This document shows positions 1-7,891 of a DNA stretch of 64,000 bases, piece by piece. The notes below the pieces were generated by a model. The model was not told where the DNA came from. It ran no database searches and was given only the letters and a program-made list of their open reading frames with translations. Position 1 is the stretch's first letter. Each line of letters begins with the position of its first letter. The position numbers and the translations under genes are program-made. The stretch is taken from the NCBI GenBank assembly GCA_037200975.1, contig JBBCGI010000001.1, forward strand, positions 4,423,716 through 4,487,715, in the 5' to 3' direction. This DNA comes from Pseudomonadota bacterium (GTDB taxonomy: Bacteria; Pseudomonadota; Gammaproteobacteria; Steroidobacterales; Steroidobacteraceae).

Positions 1-185
1 CCCTTGTGCAGCGCATGGCCGAGAGTCAGTGGCAGCGACAACGACAAGGGTCGCGACTCGGCCGCCGCGAGCCAGGCATCCTCGTACGCGAGCTCCATCG
101 CGCCGCGCGTGGGCAAACGCCACGTACCAACGCGCACGCCGTTCGCCCACAGCGCCAGCTCGCGCGATCGCGCGGCACGCGCCAT
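1..185 (-). CDS. hipA: HipA-type kinase/toxin, N-terminal fragment (runs off window)
   Basis: An open frame starts with ATG at 185, two bases after the hipB stop codon, and runs off the left edge (about 61 codons visible). The product begins MARAARSRELALWANG and continues with GTWRLPTRGAMELAYEDAWL, which resembles the N-terminal subdomain of HipA kinases; the kinase core lies outside the window. In characterised HipBA modules HipA is a Ser/Thr kinase that phosphorylates a target such as glutamyl-tRNA synthetase and is neutralised by HipB. The tight hipB-hipA order and spacing support the call. Whether the toxin is intact cannot be judged from here. Confidence 0.75.
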   Translation of the reverse strand, partial: MARAARSRELALWANGVRVGTWRLPTRGAMELAYEDAWLAAAESRPLSLSLPLTLGHALHK

Positions 186-187
186 GG

Positions 188-430
188 CTACCACTCAGCC
201 TTGTTGGCGGGAGAGGGCGCGCGTTGCGCGATCGACATCTCGAGGCCGAGGACATTGAGCAGCGCGAGCAATTGCTCCGTCGTCATCGTCTCGGGGCGCG
301 ACTCGAGCTCGGACAGCCGGTTCTGCGATAGTCCCAGTCGTCCGGCGACTTCGGTCTGCGAGAGAGCTAGCTCTTTCCGGCGCGCCGCAAGCGTGGCGCC
401 GATCTGATTGGCATGAGTTACGGGTTTCAT
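188..430 (-). CDS. hipB: HipB-type antitoxin, XRE-family DNA-binding protein
   Basis: This is an 80-residue protein made almost entirely of one XRE helix-turn-helix domain (residues about 10-65; LALSQTEVAGRLGLSQNRLSELE is typical of HipB-like repressors). It lies immediately upstream of hipA with only two bases between stop and start, so the two should be translated together. HipB proteins both neutralise HipA and repress their own operon as dimers on palindromic operators. Three near-identical 17-bp palindromes directly upstream fit that role. No strong Shine-Dalgarno sequence precedes the ATG, and the first operator ends only seven bases from it, so bound repressor could also block ribosome access. 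Confidence 0.85.
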   Translation of the reverse strand: MKPVTHANQIGATLAARRKELALSQTEVAGRLGLSQNRLSELESRPETMTTEQLLALLNVLGLEMSIAQRAPSPANKAEW

Positions 431-436
431 GGCGAG

Positions 437-453
437 TATCGGTAATAGCGATA
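437..453. promoter_or_regulatory. hipBA operator 1
   Basis: TATCGGTAATAGCGATA is a 17-bp dyad with half-sites TATCG/CGATA, ending seven bases before the hipB start codon. It is the closest of three copies. Confidence 0.75.
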
Positions 454-462
454 CCCGCAGTA

Positions 463-479
463 TATCGGCAATGCCGATA
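463..479. promoter_or_regulatory. hipBA operator 2
   Basis: TATCGGCAATGCCGATA is a near-perfect 17-bp palindrome (only the central base is unpaired), starting exactly 26 bp from the start of operator 1. Confidence 0.8.
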
Positions 480-488
480 ATATCAATA

Positions 489-505
489 TATCGCTATTGG
501 CGATA
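489..505. promoter_or_regulatory. hipBA operator 3
   Basis: TATCGCTATTGGCGATA is the third 17-bp dyad, again 26 bp from its neighbour. The AT-rich DNA between and around the three copies is the likely hipBA promoter. Confidence 0.75.
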
Positions 506-557
506 TTAAGCGTCCACAGCCCACTCTTATATATGCGCCGGGACGCAGCCCCGGTCC

Positions 558-591
558 GGCGGGGTGCGCGCGAGCTTCGCGCGCACCCGCC
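558..591. terminator. strong hairpin after the hemerythrin gene
   Basis: A 12-bp GC-rich stem (562-573 with 577-588, loop GCT) is extended by three more pairs after a one-base bulge. It lies eight bases beyond the hemerythrin stop codon and between that gene and the hipBA promoter. There is no clear U-tract, so termination is inferred from strength and position only. Confidence 0.45.
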
Positions 592-598
592 CGATCAG

Positions 599-1180
599 CT
601 AACGCTTCGACGCGCGAACCTGCGTCCGTTCCTTCGAGCCTCGACCGCCCTTCGGCGATTCGTCGCCCTCGTCATCTTCGCCGCTCCCGGCCTTGCCGCC
701 TTCGAGCTCGGCTTTGCGCGTGGCTAGCTGCTCGCCCAGCGCAACGAGATCCAGATCCGAACCCCGCGCCTCGGCAAACATGCCGCCGGGCTGCTCCTCT
801 TCCTTCACGTGATGCTTGATCATCTCGGACAGCACTTTGACCTTGGAGCCGAAGTACTCGTCGTCCGGACCCGAAGCCTCGATCTCGGCGATCAGCCGCT
901 TCGCGGCCTCATGCTCGATCTCGGCCTCGTGGTGCAGATCCTTGTCGTCCGTTGCCTCGAGAAACGCGGGATAGAAGATCTCTTCCTCGATCGTCGTATG
1001 CACGGTGAGTGCATCGCAGATCTTCGTGGCGAGATCCTGCTTGCGATCGGCACTGTTCGTTTTCTCGAACTGCTCGAACCATTCCTCGACCTGGCGGTGA
1101 TCCGCCTTCAGCAATGCGATGGCGTCCTTCTTGCCGCCGTTGCTTCCCTTGCTGCGGGACTTTCCTTTTGCTCGTGTCAT
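599..1180 (-). CDS. hemerythrin HHE-domain protein
   Basis: This protein has 193 residues from the chosen ATG at 1180, which follows a GGAG sequence at good spacing; the longer upstream frame has no ribosome site. After a basic N-terminus rich in Lys/Ser/Arg comes a hemerythrin-like four-helix HHE domain (KADHRQVEEWFEQFE, HTTIEEEIFYPAFLEA, HEAEIEHEAAKRLI, MIKHHVKEEEQP). These His and Glu residues are of the kind that bind a diiron centre. The tail is a low-complexity charged segment (GEDDEGDESPKGGRGSKER). Such proteins sense or buffer oxygen, NO or iron; the role here is unknown. It is cytoplasmic with no signal peptide, and is divergent from the aldo/keto reductase. Confidence 0.85.
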   Translation of the reverse strand: MTRAKGKSRSKGSNGGKKDAIALLKADHRQVEEWFEQFEKTNSADRKQDLATKICDALTVHTTIEEEIFYPAFLEATDDKDLHHEAEIEHEAAKRLIAEIEASGPDDEYFGSKVKVLSEMIKHHVKEEEQPGGMFAEARGSDLDLVALGEQLATRKAELEGGKAGSGEDDEGDESPKGGRGSKERTQVRASKR

Positions 1181-1419
1181 GTCGCGGTCTCCGGTTGGTG
1201 GGGCGGGGTGATGAGGCGGCATGGTGATCGCGCACGTTTTCGCCCGATACGGAGATTCACGGTGAATTCGCGTCAGGCATGCCTCACAACCAATGCGAGC
1301 GATTCTCAACCCCCGCGCTTTGCAAAATCTGCACGCGCGAACCCGCCGTCGAAACCGACGCTCCGCTTCAACGGCAAAGACCTACGACGGTGTGCGTACG
1401 TCCATGTCAATCTATCCAC

Positions 1420-2439
1420 ATGAACCCGCCGAATCAGGCTGTGTCCACGGTCCGGCTTGGGAGCACAGGCCCGCAGGTGTTCCCGATCGCGCTCGGATGC
1501 ATGGGCATGTCGGGCATGTACGGTCCGGCGGACGAGGCGGAAAGCATCGCCACGATCCACGCTGCGCTCGACCTCGGCATCAACGTGCTCGACACCGGCG
1601 ATTTCTACGGCCAGGGCCACAACGAAATGCTCATCGGCCGTGCCATCGCGGACCGGCGCAATCGCGCGCTGTTGTCGGTGAAGTTCGGTGCGCTGCGCGG
1701 ACCGGACGGAAGCTGGGGCGGCATGGATACGCGCCCCGTGGCGATCAAGAATTTCCTGAGCTACACGTTGACACGGCTCGGCGTGGATCACGTCGACATC
1801 TATCGCCCGGCGCGACTCGATCCGAACGTGCCGATTGAAGACACGGTTGGTGCGATTGCCGACTTGAAGAAGGCCGGTTACGTGCGGTTCATCGGCTTGT
1901 CGGAAGTAGGTGCGGAGACGCTGCGGCGCGCGCAGGCGGTGCATCCGATTGTGGATCTGCAGATCGAATATTCGCTGGTGAGCCGCGGGCCGGAAGACAA
2001 GATCATCCCGGTGCTGCGCGAACTCGGCATCGCCATGACGGCGTACGGCGTGTTGTCGCGCGGGTTGTTAGCGGGTTCGCGTCCGACGGCGCCCGGCGAT
2101 TTCCGCGCCTATCTGCCGCGTTTCGCCGGAGACAACGGCGCGAAGAACCAGCGCCTGGCGGATGCCCTGGCACGGGCCGCGCAGGAGCGCGGCGTTTCGC
2201 CGGTAGCGCTGGCCATCGCGTGGGTGATATCGAAAGGCAAGGACATCATCCCGGTGATCGGCGCACGCACGCGCAAGCAGCTGGCGGAGATTCCCGCGGC
2301 GCTGGGGATGCGGCTCACGGTCGATGAGCTCAATCGCATCGAAGCGGCGGTGCCGGTCGCGGCCGTGGCCGGGCCACGCTACCAGGAAGAGCAGATGAAA
2401 CACCTGGATAGCGAGCTCGGGCCGTTGAAACCGCAGTAG
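1420..2439 (+). CDS. aldo/keto reductase
   Basis: This is a 339-residue NADPH-type aldo/keto reductase barrel. The start is placed at ATG 1420, just before VRLGSTGPQVFPIALGCMGM, because the 47 upstream codons lie in non-conserved DNA. The catalytic Asp and Tyr are present in DTGDFYGQGHNE and the Lys in LLSVKFG. The region that normally holds the catalytic His (YYQHRVDP in close relatives) reads IYRPARLDPNVPIEDTVGA, so that His appears to be replaced. The C-terminal cofactor-binding segment (IPVIGARTRKQLAE) is intact. Members reduce aldehydes or ketones; the substrate is unknown. Confidence 0.85.
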   Translation: MNPPNQAVSTVRLGSTGPQVFPIALGCMGMSGMYGPADEAESIATIHAALDLGINVLDTGDFYGQGHNEMLIGRAIADRRNRALLSVKFGALRGPDGSWGGMDTRPVAIKNFLSYTLTRLGVDHVDIYRPARLDPNVPIEDTVGAIADLKKAGYVRFIGLSEVGAETLRRAQAVHPIVDLQIEYSLVSRGPEDKIIPVLRELGIAMTAYGVLSRGLLAGSRPTAPGDFRAYLPRFAGDNGAKNQRLADALARAAQERGVSPVALAIAWVISKGKDIIPVIGARTRKQLAEIPAALGMRLTVDELNRIEAAVPVAAVAGPRYQEEQMKHLDSELGPLKPQ

Positions 2440-2479
2440 CGTCCTGACCTGCACACCGCCGGTGGCCCTCGCCAATCGA

Positions 2480-2695
2480 TCACTTCTTCTTCGCGCGCGT
2501 CGTGCGGCGGCGACCGCTGGACCTGGACGGCACCTTGCCACCCGCGCGCCGCGCCTCGGACAGGCCGATCGCGATGGCCTGCTTGCGGCTCGTCACCTTC
2601 TTGCCGGATCCGCCGCTGCGCAGCGTGCCCGCCTTGCGTTCGTGCATCGCGCGTTTGACCTTGCTCTGCGCCTTCTTTCCATATCGGCTGGCCAT
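2480..2695 (-). CDS. small basic protein, DUF6496-like
   Basis: This 71-residue, very basic protein begins MASRYGKKAQSKVKRAMHE and ends in an Arg/Lys-rich tail (RRRTTRAKKK). The segment KAGTLRSGGSGKKVTSRKQA followed by IAIGLSEARRAGGKVP resembles the DUF6496 family of short proteins of unknown function, found singly in many proteobacteria. It has no membrane segment or signal peptide, and the composition suggests nucleic-acid binding, which is inference. It converges with the aldo/keto reductase, leaving 40 bp between the stops. Confidence 0.75.
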   Translation of the reverse strand: MASRYGKKAQSKVKRAMHERKAGTLRSGGSGKKVTSRKQAIAIGLSEARRAGGKVPSRSSGRRRTTRAKKK

Positions 2696-2785
2696 GATTC
2701 ACCCTCTATCCACTGGAAGGATCTCGAGGATGCACCGTAAGCACAGTGGCGCGTGTAGGTCCGCGCCCCAGACAATTGTGCGACT

Positions 2786-3559
2786 TTACTTCGCGGCGGC
2801 GGCGCGCTCGATGATGGCGGCGACTGTTTTCGGATTCGTGACCATCACCACGTGCGACGCGCCTTTGACGACGACCGTCTCTTTCGACTTCGCGCGTTCG
2901 GCCATGAAGCCCAGGGCTTGCGCAGGGATGTTCAGATCCTTTTCGCCGTACACGAACCACGACGGGATCGTCTTCCAGGCGGGCTCGCCGGCCGCTTCGC
3001 CGAGCGCGGCTTCGGCCACGGGCCGCTGCGAGACGGCCATGGCGACTGCTTCGTCGAGCGGAACGTCCGCGGCAAATTGCGCGTGGAATTTATCCTGTTG
3101 AATGTAGAGGTCCTTGTTGCCGTCCGCGAGTTTCACCGGTGCTCCGAGCGTCGGCCCGAGCGTGCTGCCGGGGAATTTGCCTGACAGCGACAGAGCGGTG
3201 TCGCCGGCTTCCGGCGCAAACGCCCCGACGTAGACCAGCGCCTTCACCTTGTCATTGCCATTGCCCGCGGCGCTGATGACCATGCCGCCGTACGAATGGC
3301 CGACCAGCACGATGGGCGCCGGCAAACTCGCGAGCAGATCGCTGACGTACTGCGCGTCGCTGCGAACGCCGCGCAGCGGCACGGCGACGGCGATTGCGCC
3401 GTAGCCATCTTTCTTCAGGATCTTGGCGACGCCGTTCCACGATGCGCCATCGGCGAACGCGCCGTGCACGAGGACCACCGTCGCTTTGACGGGAGCTGGC
3501 TGCGCGGTGGGCGCAATCAGCGCCGCGGCGATGAGCAATGTGGCTGCAAGATATTTCAT
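2786..3559 (-). CDS. exported alpha/beta hydrolase
   Basis: This 257-residue protein starts at ATG 3559 with a Sec signal peptide (MKYLAATLLIAAALIAPTAQ) and is probably periplasmic. The rest is an alpha/beta hydrolase fold: oxyanion segment VLVHGAFADGASW, nucleophile elbow VGHSYGG (Ser about 89), acid residue region VYGEKDLNIP and a catalytic His in KGASHVVMVTNP. It resembles the esterase/salicylate-esterase-like group, but the substrate is not predictable. A copy of the shared 42-bp promoter element ends 45 bases upstream, linking it to the epoxide hydrolase and thiol genes further along. Confidence 0.85.
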   Translation of the reverse strand: MKYLAATLLIAAALIAPTAQPAPVKATVVLVHGAFADGASWNGVAKILKKDGYGAIAVAVPLRGVRSDAQYVSDLLASLPAPIVLVGHSYGGMVISAAGNGNDKVKALVYVGAFAPEAGDTALSLSGKFPGSTLGPTLGAPVKLADGNKDLYIQQDKFHAQFAADVPLDEAVAMAVSQRPVAEAALGEAAGEPAWKTIPSWFVYGEKDLNIPAQALGFMAERAKSKETVVVKGASHVVMVTNPKTVAAIIERAAAAK

Positions 3560-3604
3560 GGCTGGTTTCTCTTCGAAGTTGAGGTGCGACTGGGGATGAG
3601 GCGC

Positions 3605-3646
3605 CATCAGAACAGATGCGCACGCGAGCCGCGATTAGACGAAGGT
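3605..3646 (-). promoter_or_regulatory. shared 42-bp promoter element, copy 1
   Basis: Read on the minus strand this begins ACCTTCGTCTAATCGC and ends TCTGTTCTGATG, with the same internal spacing as eight other copies in the window. It ends 45 bases before the exported hydrolase start codon. The box is a candidate activator site and the TGAT end a candidate transcription-start region. Confidence 0.7.
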
Positions 3647-3655
3647 TTAGGTAGG

Positions 3656-3676
3656 AATGGGGGTCTGGCCCCAATT
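3656..3676. repeat. short REP-like palindrome at a gene end
   Basis: The arms ATTGGGG and CCCC(C)ATT flank CAGAC/GTCTG-type central bases, giving a 21-bp imperfect palindrome. It overlaps the stop codon of the S9 peptidase ending at 3675. Palindromes of this GGGGTCTGGCCCC type are dispersed REP-like repeats in many proteobacteria; here it may also act as a terminator. Confidence 0.5.
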
Positions 3677-5618
3677 ACCCGATGTTCTTTTTCAGGAACT
3701 CGAGCATCGCGCTGTATACATCGGCGCGGTTGTTCTGATTGACGATGCCGTGTTCTTCGCCCATCTCGCTGATCCACACCGGCTTGTTGCCAGCCTTCCT
3801 GAGCGCGTCGCGCATGCGTTTCGCATGTTCGAACGGCGCGCGCCGGTCTTCCTTGCCATGGATCAGCATGACCGCGGCCTTGATCTTGTCGGCGTTGTAT
3901 ACCGGCGAACGTTTTCGCAAATCTTCCATGTTGGTTCCGAGCGCCTGACGCAGATAGATCATTCCACTCGCGCGCGAGCGGATGTCGCCTTTCTCGAACA
4001 GCAGCGGCAAGTCGTACACGCCCGACATTCCGATCGCGCACTTGAACAGATCCGGCTCGCGATACGCGCCGGCCAGGGCCGCATACGCGCCATAACTCGC
4101 CCCGTAGATGCACACGCGCTGCGGATCGGCGGTGCCCTGTTCGACGGCCCATTGGACCGCGTCGGTGACGTCGTTCTGCATCTCGCGGCCCCAGCGCCGG
4201 TAACCCGCGAAAGTGAACTCGCGGCCGCGGCCGCCAGAGCCGCGGAAGTTGACCTGCAGCACGGCATATCCGCGCGAGGCGAACAGCTGCACCTCACCGT
4301 CGAAGTCGTAGCGGTCGAAGCTGCCGTGCGGGCCGCCGTGCACGAGGACGACCATCGGCAGGTTCTTGCCCGTGCCGCTGCGCGGAGTGGTGAGGTAGCC
4401 GCGTATTTTCATGCCGTCCCGAACCTCGATTTCGAAGGGCTCGGTCGGGGATAGATCTGCTTCCTTGAGCGCGGGCCGGCCCGGATGTTCTTGCAGGATA
4501 TTGAGGTTCTTCACATCCACGAGCAGAAAAACCGGCGGCATCTGCGGCGCGCTCACCTGGGCGACCGCCAGCGACATGTCGCGTGTCTGGCTGGTAAACG
4601 TGACATTGGCGTTCTTGTAGATAGATCGCAGCATCCGGTGCGCGCGCGCCAGCGGATGCTCCTGATCGGGGTACCAATACCCCGGGTAATGATCGTCGTA
4701 GCCGTACAGCCAGACGCGCCGTTCGGAATCCGTTCCCTCCACACGCGCATCCGAAATCGCACTGTGGAACAGCACCCGCTGCTCTTGCGTGGTGGGGTTC
4801 CAGACGATCACCGAAGACGTGGAGGTTCGCACGTCGTTGAGCGCGAGGAATTCGCCGGGAGTGTCGGCTTCGGCGAACGGCTTGACGAACGTGGCCGGTT
4901 CTTCGCTGGTGGCCATCAGCTTCCAGCCCTTGTCGGCCGGCTGGAAGGCGTGCACTTCGACTTCGCCCGCCGCGGTCTCACCGGTGACGAACAGGGGCTG
5001 GTGATTCCTGTCGGTGACGTAGTCGGCGAGCCTCACGGGTGAGCCGGCGAGCCGCGAGACTCTGCCGGTACGCATGTTCAGCCGCTGCAGGGAGCTCGAA
5101 TCCGTCGTCGTTTCGTAACTGCGCGTCTGAATGAGCGCGGACCCGTCGAGCGGAATGTCGACGATTTCGGCCCAGACGTTCATCGACTCGCGTTGCTTGA
5201 TCAGGTGGCCCACCTGGTCCCTGCCGGCGCGAATGCCGAACAGGATATCGAGCTTCGTGCCGCCGACATCGAATGCCATGATTTCGCCGGTCGGCACCTT
5301 GAACACGCGGTATCCGGGGATCCGGCGGGCAGGCTGGATCACCAGACGGTCTTCGGTCGCCCAGTCGAAGCGATCGATTTCCAGCATGTAACCCATGGAC
5401 GTCTCGGCGGTCACCGAGAAATCCGGGTAGTTGACGACCGTCATCGATTCGGACTTGTCCGAACGTTTCGAGTACGCGATATGCGTTCCGTCCGGGGAGA
5501 TCTTCATCGATTCGATGTCGGGGTAGTTGATGTATGCCGACACCGGCGGCACGGTGCAAAACGCGCTCGCCGGAAGAACCGCGATCAGGATCAGCAGGCA
5601 TGGGCGAAGGAGATTCAT
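3675..5618 (-). CDS. S9 family prolyl oligopeptidase-like peptidase (copy 1)
   Basis: This is a 647-residue exported serine peptidase. The start is ATG 5618, giving a signal peptide MNLLRPCLLILIAVLPASAF; the longer frame upstream is non-coding. The N-terminal half is a beta-propeller-like domain (ISPDGTHIAYSKR repeats). The C-terminal alpha/beta hydrolase domain carries the GASYGAY nucleophile (Ser about 508), an acid in HGKEDRRAPFEHAKRM (about 588) and His in GEEHGIVNQ (about 622). S9 enzymes cleave short, often proline-containing peptides, probably in the periplasm here. It lies 176 bp downstream of a close paralogue and may share its transcript. A REP-like palindrome covers its stop codon. 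Confidence 0.9.
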   Translation of the reverse strand: MNLLRPCLLILIAVLPASAFCTVPPVSAYINYPDIESMKISPDGTHIAYSKRSDKSESMTVVNYPDFSVTAETSMGYMLEIDRFDWATEDRLVIQPARRIPGYRVFKVPTGEIMAFDVGGTKLDILFGIRAGRDQVGHLIKQRESMNVWAEIVDIPLDGSALIQTRSYETTTDSSSLQRLNMRTGRVSRLAGSPVRLADYVTDRNHQPLFVTGETAAGEVEVHAFQPADKGWKLMATSEEPATFVKPFAEADTPGEFLALNDVRTSTSSVIVWNPTTQEQRVLFHSAISDARVEGTDSERRVWLYGYDDHYPGYWYPDQEHPLARAHRMLRSIYKNANVTFTSQTRDMSLAVAQVSAPQMPPVFLLVDVKNLNILQEHPGRPALKEADLSPTEPFEIEVRDGMKIRGYLTTPRSGTGKNLPMVVLVHGGPHGSFDRYDFDGEVQLFASRGYAVLQVNFRGSGGRGREFTFAGYRRWGREMQNDVTDAVQWAVEQGTADPQRVCIYGASYGAYAALAGAYREPDLFKCAIGMSGVYDLPLLFEKGDIRSRASGMIYLRQALGTNMEDLRKRSPVYNADKIKAAVMLIHGKEDRRAPFEHAKRMRDALRKAGNKPVWISEMGEEHGIVNQNNRADVYSAMLEFLKKNIG

Positions 5619-5794
5619 CTCTGGCGCTCCCGGACTCGACGGACCGATTCTGCCAGACGGCACGGCCGCGTGAACTGCGAACCCGCGTCGGCTAGCGCGC
5701 AGATCGAGTCGGGTCAGCGTATTTTCCCGGGCAGGTGTGTGCCGGTTCGTGGATCTACTTGGGGCCGCGCCGCGCAGCGTGCCGGAGTTGCCTG

Positions 5795-7768
5795 CTAATT
5801 CGACGCAGGCACCACGTTTCCGGCGCCGATGTTGCTCGCGAAGAACGCCAGCATGCGGTCGTAAAGCTGTACGCGGTGTTCTTCGCTGCCGACGCCATGC
5901 GCCTCGCCGCCCTGGCTGATCCATTCTGGCTTGTTGCCGGCTTTCTCGAGCGCTTCACGCATGCGCTTGGCGTGCTCGAACGGCGCACGTATGTCTTCCG
6001 TACCGTGCACGAGCAGGATTTTCGCCTTGATCTTGTCCGCGTTGTACACGGGCGAGCGCTGCTTCATGTCGTTCACGTCGGTGCCGATGGCTTCCCGCAT
6101 GTATCGCTGGCCGCTCTCGCGTTCCTGGACGTCGCCCTTCTCGAACATCAGTGGCAGGTCGTAGACGCCAGCCACGCCCACCGCGCACTTGAACAGGTCG
6201 GGTTCGCGATAGGCGCCGGTCAACGCGGCGTAGGCGCCGTAACTCGCGCCATACGCGCAGATGCGGCCTCGGTCCGCGATGCCTGACGCGATGGCCCATT
6301 TGACGGCGTCGGTCACGTCGTCCTGCATTTCGCGGCCCCACTTGCCATAGCCGGCGAAGATGAAGTCGCGCCCGCGGCCGTCGGAGCCACGGAAATTCAG
6401 CTGCATCACCGCATAGCCGCGGGACGCCAGCAACTGCACTTCGGAGTCGAAGCCGTACGAGTCATGGGACTGTGGGCCCCCGTGGAGAAACACGATCATC
6501 GGCAGGTTCTTCTGCGCGACGCCATTCGGAGTAGTGAGATAGCCACGGATTTTCATGCCGTCCCGCACCGTCACCTCGAACGGGTCGGTGGGCGAGAGGT
6601 CTTCCTTCTTGAGCCCCGGATACGCCGGCAGCTTCTGCAGCAGCTTCAGATTCTTCACGTCGACCAGGTAGAACGTGGGTGGAATCCGCGGTGCACTGAT
6701 GAGGGCCACGGCGAGTGCCATGTCGCGCGTCGTGCTCGTGATCGAGATGTTGGCGTCCTTGAAGCCGGCGCGCAGCGAGCGATGGACTTTCGCGAGTGGA
6801 TGCTCCGGGTCCGGATACAGGTATTCACGATAGTTGTCTTCGTACCCGTACAGATAGACCTTGTCGTCCGGATCGACGCCTTCGACACTGATGTCCGAGA
6901 TGTCCTTGTGGAATAACGGCTGCCGGTTTCTCGTGGTGGGATTCCAGACGATGATCGATTTCGTCAAAGTAGTCTGGTTGTCGAACGCGAGAAACTCTTC
7001 CGGGTTGGTGGTGACTGCGAACGGCTCGATCTGGCCCTTGCCGTCAATGCTCTTCTCGACGAATTCCCAGCCTTTGTCCTCAGGCCTGAAGCGGTAGATC
7101 GAGTAGTCCCCGCGCTCATCGTCGCCCGTGAGGAACACCGGCTGGTTGTTGGCATCGATGAGGTAGTAAGGATTGCGGATCGGCGAGCCGGCGATTCTTG
7201 CCAGTGATCCGTTGCGCACGTTCATGCGCATCAGGGAGCTGGAGTTGGTCTTCCGGTCGTAGCTGCCGGTGCGGATCAGCACCGCGTCCGTCTCGGGCGG
7301 CAGGATCTTGACGATCTCCGCCCACGCGTCCGTGGCACGGCGCGCCTGGATGATGGTGCCCGTCGCGGCGGAGCCGGCGCGGTAGCCAAACAACATGTCG
7401 GACCGCTTGCCGATCACGTCGACGCCGATGATTTCACCGGTGCGCACCTTGTACGCCCGGTAGCCGATGAAACGCCGCGCCGGTTGGATGAGCAGGCGCG
7501 AGTCGCTGGTCCAGTCAAACGTGTCGATGTCGATCTGGTCGCCGAAGTGGGAGCTGGTCTGGACGGCGAGGTCGGGATACCGCAGCACCGACAGCAGCTC
7601 GAATTCCTCCGAGCGTTTCGTCACGGCCAGGAATTTTCCTCCCGGCGAGATCTTCACGTCCTGGATCTGCGGATAGGCAGTGAACGCAGAGACAGGAGGT
7701 GCCGAGGTCGCGGTGCTGCAGAGCGAGGCTGTTGCCACGGTCAGAAGGAACGGACGCAGAAATTTCAT
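5795..7768 (-). CDS. S9 family prolyl oligopeptidase-like peptidase (copy 2)
   Basis: This 657-residue paralogue of the downstream peptidase has the same architecture: signal peptide (MKFLRPFLLTVATASLCSTA), N-terminal propeller-like region beginning PPVSAFTAYPQIQDVKISPG, and C-terminal catalytic domain with GASYGAY (Ser about 508), HGTEDIRAPFEHAKRM (Asp about 590) and GGEAHGVGSEE (His about 625). The start is placed at ATG 7768, as the signal peptide fits only there. The tandem pair probably arose by duplication; the two differ throughout the propeller, suggesting different peptide preferences. Confidence 0.9.
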   Translation of the reverse strand: MKFLRPFLLTVATASLCSTATSAPPVSAFTAYPQIQDVKISPGGKFLAVTKRSEEFELLSVLRYPDLAVQTSSHFGDQIDIDTFDWTSDSRLLIQPARRFIGYRAYKVRTGEIIGVDVIGKRSDMLFGYRAGSAATGTIIQARRATDAWAEIVKILPPETDAVLIRTGSYDRKTNSSSLMRMNVRNGSLARIAGSPIRNPYYLIDANNQPVFLTGDDERGDYSIYRFRPEDKGWEFVEKSIDGKGQIEPFAVTTNPEEFLAFDNQTTLTKSIIVWNPTTRNRQPLFHKDISDISVEGVDPDDKVYLYGYEDNYREYLYPDPEHPLAKVHRSLRAGFKDANISITSTTRDMALAVALISAPRIPPTFYLVDVKNLKLLQKLPAYPGLKKEDLSPTDPFEVTVRDGMKIRGYLTTPNGVAQKNLPMIVFLHGGPQSHDSYGFDSEVQLLASRGYAVMQLNFRGSDGRGRDFIFAGYGKWGREMQDDVTDAVKWAIASGIADRGRICAYGASYGAYAALTGAYREPDLFKCAVGVAGVYDLPLMFEKGDVQERESGQRYMREAIGTDVNDMKQRSPVYNADKIKAKILLVHGTEDIRAPFEHAKRMREALEKAGNKPEWISQGGEAHGVGSEEHRVQLYDRMLAFFASNIGAGNVVPASN

Positions 7769-7891
7769 CGAAGCTGCTCCCAGCCATGAAGGCTCATCGA
7801 TTTTCCAGAAGGTCTGTCGCGCACCATTGATCAGTGTCACGACTCCCGGAATCGTGACATTTGATTGTTCACCAGGCTACGCAGGCGCGCA

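Noticed and set aside
1279-1419. N-terminal extension of the aldo/keto reductase
   Set aside because: The extra 47 residues are unlike the family and no ribosome site precedes them; the barrel starts normally after ATG 1420.
1379-1420. Possible tenth copy of the shared promoter element before the aldo/keto reductase
   Set aside because: ACCTACGACGG resembles the box but lacks GT at columns 7-8 and the TGATC end, and would end directly at the start codon.
3657-4454. Long plus-strand frame opposite the first S9 peptidase
   Set aside because: It lies antisense to a clearly conserved catalytic domain and its predicted product (rich in Arg, Ala, Val) has no domain; typical of GC-rich shadow frames.
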